Shown here in pieces: positions 4,974-5,835 of a DNA stretch of 5,835 nt; position 1 is the stretch's first letter; every line of letters starts with the position of its first letter. The notes beneath the pieces are model-generated. The model did not search any database, was not told where the DNA came from, and saw only the letters and a list, made by a program, of their open reading frames with translations. The DNA comes from Microcaldota archaeon. Lineage in GTDB: Archaea; B1Sed10-29; JACOVT01. The DNA is taken from NCBI GenBank assembly GCA_016177165.1, contig JACOVT010000047.1, positions 1-5,835 on the forward strand, in the 5' to 3' direction. A program made the translations under genes and the position numbers.

Positions 4974-5528
4974 ATGCTGCCAGAACTGGCGCAAGTCAAG
5001 CTGAGGAGACTAAAGCTCGGAGTCAAGCAGGGCGAGCTGGCAAAACAGGCCGGCGTCAGCCAGTCGATGATAGCCAAGATTGAAAGCAACCGCATCACCC
5101 CCAGCTACGAGAATGCCAGGAAGGTGTTCGCAGCCCTAGAAAAAGCCGAGGCCGGAAAGCAGCAAACAGCTGCCGACCTGATGACCAGGACGGTGCATTA
5201 TGTTAAAGAAGGCGAGACCGTCGAGGAAGCCTCAAAACTTATGCGCGGCAAGAACATATCCCAACTCCCGGTGCTAAAGGGGCCGCTGATAGTGGGCAGC
5301 ATCTCGGACAAGACGATAGTCGACAAGATAAACGAGGGCGTCAACGTCAAGGAACTCAAGGCCATGCGGGTCCACGAGGTCATGGAAGACCCGATGCCGG
5401 TCGTGCAGGAGAACACCCCGGTGCGGGCCATTTATTCTCTTTTGGAGTTTGCGCCGGCGCTCGTGGTAAAGAACAAGGATAAGATAGCCGGCATAGTGTC
5501 GCGGTCGGACCTGCTCAAGCTGCGCTAG
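4974..5528 (+). CDS. XRE-type HTH regulator with two C-terminal CBS domains
   Basis: A 184-residue predicted transcriptional regulator (COG3620-like). Residues 7-57 form a lambda-repressor-type helix-turn-helix: LRRLKLGVKQGELAKQAGVS, then recognition helix SQSMIAKIESNRITPS. Two CBS motifs follow, about 66-118 (ADLMTRTVHYVKEGETVEEA, ISQLPVL, VGSISDK) and about 128-184 (VHEVMEDPMPVVQENTPVRAI, ALVVKNKDKIAGIVSRSDLL). Paired CBS motifs form a Bateman module that commonly binds adenosine nucleotides, so DNA binding may respond to energy state; the ligand here is unknown. AGGAG stands one base before the ATG, too close for a normal Shine-Dalgarno, and a TATA-like element about 25 bases upstream makes a leaderless start likely. 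The palindrome at 4931-4950 is a natural candidate target. It lies between ttuA and EF-1alpha on the same strand, but both gaps hold promoter-like sequence. Confidence 0.9.
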   Translation: MLPELAQVKLRRLKLGVKQGELAKQAGVSQSMIAKIESNRITPSYENARKVFAALEKAEAGKQQTAADLMTRTVHYVKEGETVEEASKLMRGKNISQLPVLKGPLIVGSISDKTIVDKINEGVNVKELKAMRVHEVMEDPMPVVQENTPVRAIYSLLEFAPALVVKNKDKIAGIVSRSDLLKLR

Positions 5529-5576
5529 TATTCAATACGATAGCCATCGCGTACATTAGCGCCACATTGTCTACGC

Positions 5577-5587
5577 TTATTGTTTTT
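5577..5587 (+). terminator. T-rich stretch after the XRE-CBS gene, possible terminator
   Basis: TTATTGTTTTT lies about 50 bases past the stop and just before the EF-1alpha promoter, where termination would be expected. There is no hairpin, but archaeal termination relies on T tracts. Evidence is composition and position only. Confidence 0.3.
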
Positions 5588-5602
5588 AAGGACATATGAA
5601 TG

Positions 5603-5610
5603 CTTAAATA
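5603..5610 (+). promoter_or_regulatory. TATA box of the EF-1alpha gene
   Basis: CTTAAATA matches the archaeal TATA consensus well. Its centre is about 32 bases before the ATG at 5639, predicting a transcript with a leader of only a few bases; no Shine-Dalgarno is seen in the CTAAGATCAGATGTTAAA upstream of the start. The nine bases GCTTAAATA recur exactly at 3172-3180. Confidence 0.65.
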
Positions 5611-5638
5611 TTCAGACAAACTAAGATCAGATGTTAAA

Positions 5639-5835
5639 ATGGCTCAGCAAAAACCACACATGAACTTAGTCTTCATAGGACACGTAGACCACGGCAAGTC
5701 GACAATGGTGGGCCGCGTGCTCTACGACACTGGTGCGCTCAGCGAAATAGAACTCAAGAAGCTGAAGGAAGAGGCAGCCAGATTAGGCAAACCGACTTTC
5801 GAGTTCGCGTTCGCGATGGACCGCCTCAAGGAAGA
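5639..5835 (+). CDS. tuf: Translation elongation factor 1-alpha, N-terminal fragment (runs off the right edge)
   Basis: GTPase that delivers aminoacyl-tRNA to the ribosome (aEF1A, the archaeal counterpart of EF-Tu). The 65 codons present contain the P-loop GHVDHGKST (14-22) and continue VGRVLYDTGALSEIELKKL, then FEFAFAMDRLKEE, the sequence that in archaeal and eukaryotic EF-1alpha leads into the switch I region. The long helix of about 25 residues after the P-loop separates it from bacterial EF-Tu. Met1 is taken at 5639; an ATG at 5631 is in another frame. A strong TATA box and a nearly leaderless start fit a highly expressed gene. Switch II and the other GTP-binding motifs lie beyond the window. 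Confidence 0.95.
   Translation, partial: MAQQKPHMNLVFIGHVDHGKSTMVGRVLYDTGALSEIELKKLKEEAARLGKPTFEFAFAMDRLKE

Overview
The window looks archaeal. It encodes a deoxyhypusine synthase, the start of elongation factor 1-alpha, and a ubiquitin-like sulfur carrier beside a TtuA-type tRNA thiolase. Several starts have an archaeal TATA box centred about 25-27 bases upstream and no Shine-Dalgarno, which suggests leaderless transcription. Genes inside operons instead carry GGTGG/GGTGA just before the start. The EF-1alpha N-terminus and compact layout would fit a DPANN lineage such as Micrarchaeota or Diapherotrites, but that placement is a guess.

Left part (1-3152), minus strand. Reading from 3152 down: a leaderless deoxyhypusine synthase; a GNAT acetyltransferase overlapping its 3' end; and a second, related GNAT gene. 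The second GNAT is cut by an in-frame TAG, after which the same frame stays open to 875 and still matches the first GNAT. Next come a small promoter region and an AbiE-type toxin-antitoxin pair: the complete AbiEi antitoxin and the first 17 codons of the AbiEii toxin, which runs off the left edge. The AbiEi gene and much of the second GNAT are visibly more AT-rich than the rest, which fits accessory DNA.

Right part (3153-5835), plus strand. A divergent promoter region with one near-symmetric TATA element serves the synthase and a double-ACT-domain protein. Then come a leaderless 66-residue ubiquitin-like protein ending in Gly-Gly, directly abutting ttuA; an XRE-type regulator fused to two CBS domains, with a palindrome over its promoter; and the start of EF-1alpha behind a strong TATA box.

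The theme is translation: eIF5A hypusination, tRNA thiolation, elongation factor, and a toxin family known to attack tRNA. No RNA gene, CRISPR array or insertion sequence was recognised. No clearly new system was found. The most notable points are the broken GNAT paralog, the AbiE module, and the corrected starts with their promoter logic.
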